Positions 63,636 to 64,000 of a stretch of 64,000 nt of DNA are shown here, piece by piece. Made by a program: the position numbers and the translations under genes. Position 1 is the first letter of the stretch; each line of letters starts with the position of its first letter. Source of the DNA: Candidatus Thalassospirochaeta sargassi (GTDB lineage: Bacteria > Spirochaetota > Spirochaetia > UBA9216). The notes under the pieces were generated by a model. That model did not search any database. It saw only the letters and a list, made by a program, of their open reading frames with translations, and had not been told where the DNA came from. Where the stretch lies: assembly GCA_028532855.1 (NCBI GenBank), contig JAQQAL010000011.1, positions 471,157 through 535,156 of the forward strand. The letters run 5' to 3'.

Positions 63636-64000
63636 AAGTACTTGGAATAATCAGTTCAGACAAGGCCCTGAACAAAACAATAGGTCAGACCTATGACAAT
63701 TGGGACAACAAATCATACAAGCCAGTCTTTATCACCAGTGAAGATGAGATCTATGAATTTATAAACTATGAACTCCCTGAAATTGTCGTTATTAATTTTT
63801 CTGATCCCAACATTCCTCTCGACGGATTGATAGAAAGGCTTGAAGATGATGCATGGCTGCATTATTTTGGGATAATCGGGTTGTATGATCAGGATGATGT
63901 GGATGAAGACGCCCTGCTTGAGAAGCTGAAGCGGATAAATGTCCTGACTCTTTTGAATGCATACAGGATCAGATCTCATCTTATGAAGAGTGTTGAGATA
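63632..64000 (+). CDS. Unknown protein, N-terminal part (continues past window)
   Basis: ATG 63632 overlaps the stop of the HD-GYP gene (ATGA), and the frame stays open to the last base (123 residues). The sequence alternates hydrophobic strands and helices (MKVLGIISSDKAL, LPEIVVINFSDPNI, YFGIIGLYDQDD), like a receiver or receiver-like domain without the standard Asp pocket. The missing C-terminus may hold the effector. The coupling suggests a signalling partner of the upstream HD-GYP protein. Confidence 0.6.
   Translation, partial: MKVLGIISSDKALNKTIGQTYDNWDNKSYKPVFITSEDEIYEFINYELPEIVVINFSDPNIPLDGLIERLEDDAWLHYFGIIGLYDQDDVDEDALLEKLKRINVLTLLNAYRIRSHLMKSVEI

Overview
The window is chromosomal DNA from a bacterium, most likely a free-living member of the Spirochaetales. 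This rests on spirochaete-style lipoproteins with relaxed lipoboxes (FTSC, LFSC, ISAC), a Bmp/PnrA-type nucleoside uptake operon, a FlgM gene with a sigma-28-like promoter, and many HD-GYP, HDOD, receiver and cyclase signalling proteins. It is gene-dense, with no gap above 300 bases between genes. I saw no insertion sequence, phage gene or CRISPR array. The organism assignment is inference.

Layout. 1-4.7 kb: the end of a HEAT-repeat-like protein, phosphopentomutase (deoB), and an exported protein with five FSPNxDG modules and an OmpA-like end, closed by a strong terminator. 4.8-10.8 kb: rarD, then a four-gene ABC importer of the Bmp/PnrA type (ATPase, two permeases, lipoprotein). 10.8-12.9 kb: HAD phosphatase/mutase and GH1 beta-glucosidase. 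12.9-19.4 kb: patatin-like phospholipase, a double-receiver regulator, a large hybrid histidine kinase, and a tandem pair of DUF4230 proteins. 19.5-25.6 kb: a pyrimidine operon pyrD-pyrK-pyrC-pyrEF-pyrB-pyrI that includes a eukaryote-like fused UMP synthase. 25.6-36.5 kb: alpha/beta-hydrolase lipoprotein, DUF1456 protein, NlpC/P60-like lipoprotein, TPR protein, rlmE, a polyprenyl synthase, a SMUG1-type uracil-DNA glycosylase, a CsgG/TPR protein, adenosine deaminase, an HD-GYP sensor and a zinc-ribbon membrane protein. 36.5-45.2 kb: rsmI, flgM, a Fe-ADH homologue that has lost its metal-binding histidines, an SpoU methyltransferase, an ATPase-HDOD protein, a Lon-like protease, a CoA-acylating aldehyde dehydrogenase and a Nif3 protein. 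45.2-55.7 kb: a 549-residue protein of unknown function directly behind tRNA-Ala(GGC), two paralogous cyclase-domain genes (one degenerate), addB-addA and a TetR regulator. 55.7-64 kb: a MoxR-DUF58-transglutaminase/TPR cluster, an HD-GYP protein and the start of another gene.

How they work together. The Bmp-type importer, deoB and adenosine deaminase fit nucleoside salvage, and the pyr operon supplies UMP de novo (the carAB step is not in the window). AddAB and SMUG1 handle DNA breaks and deaminated bases. The two-component, HD-GYP, HDOD and cyclase-like genes point to heavy cyclic-nucleotide and phosphorelay signalling.

The main unexpected signals are these. (1) At least ten genes have a promoter -10 element ending 6-9 bases before the start codon and no usable Shine-Dalgarno sequence, so leaderless mRNAs look common here. 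(2) The DUF58 gene has an ideal ribosome site and start but is out of frame by one base at a run of nine T, which suggests slippage, phase variation or a sequence error. (3) A perfect intrinsic terminator sits between pyrD and pyrK, and a hairpin with a competing alternative lies in the pyrD leader. (4) Several proteins have lost their signature catalytic residues (Fe-ADH homologue, one cyclase, a receiver domain, the Lon-like ATPase site).
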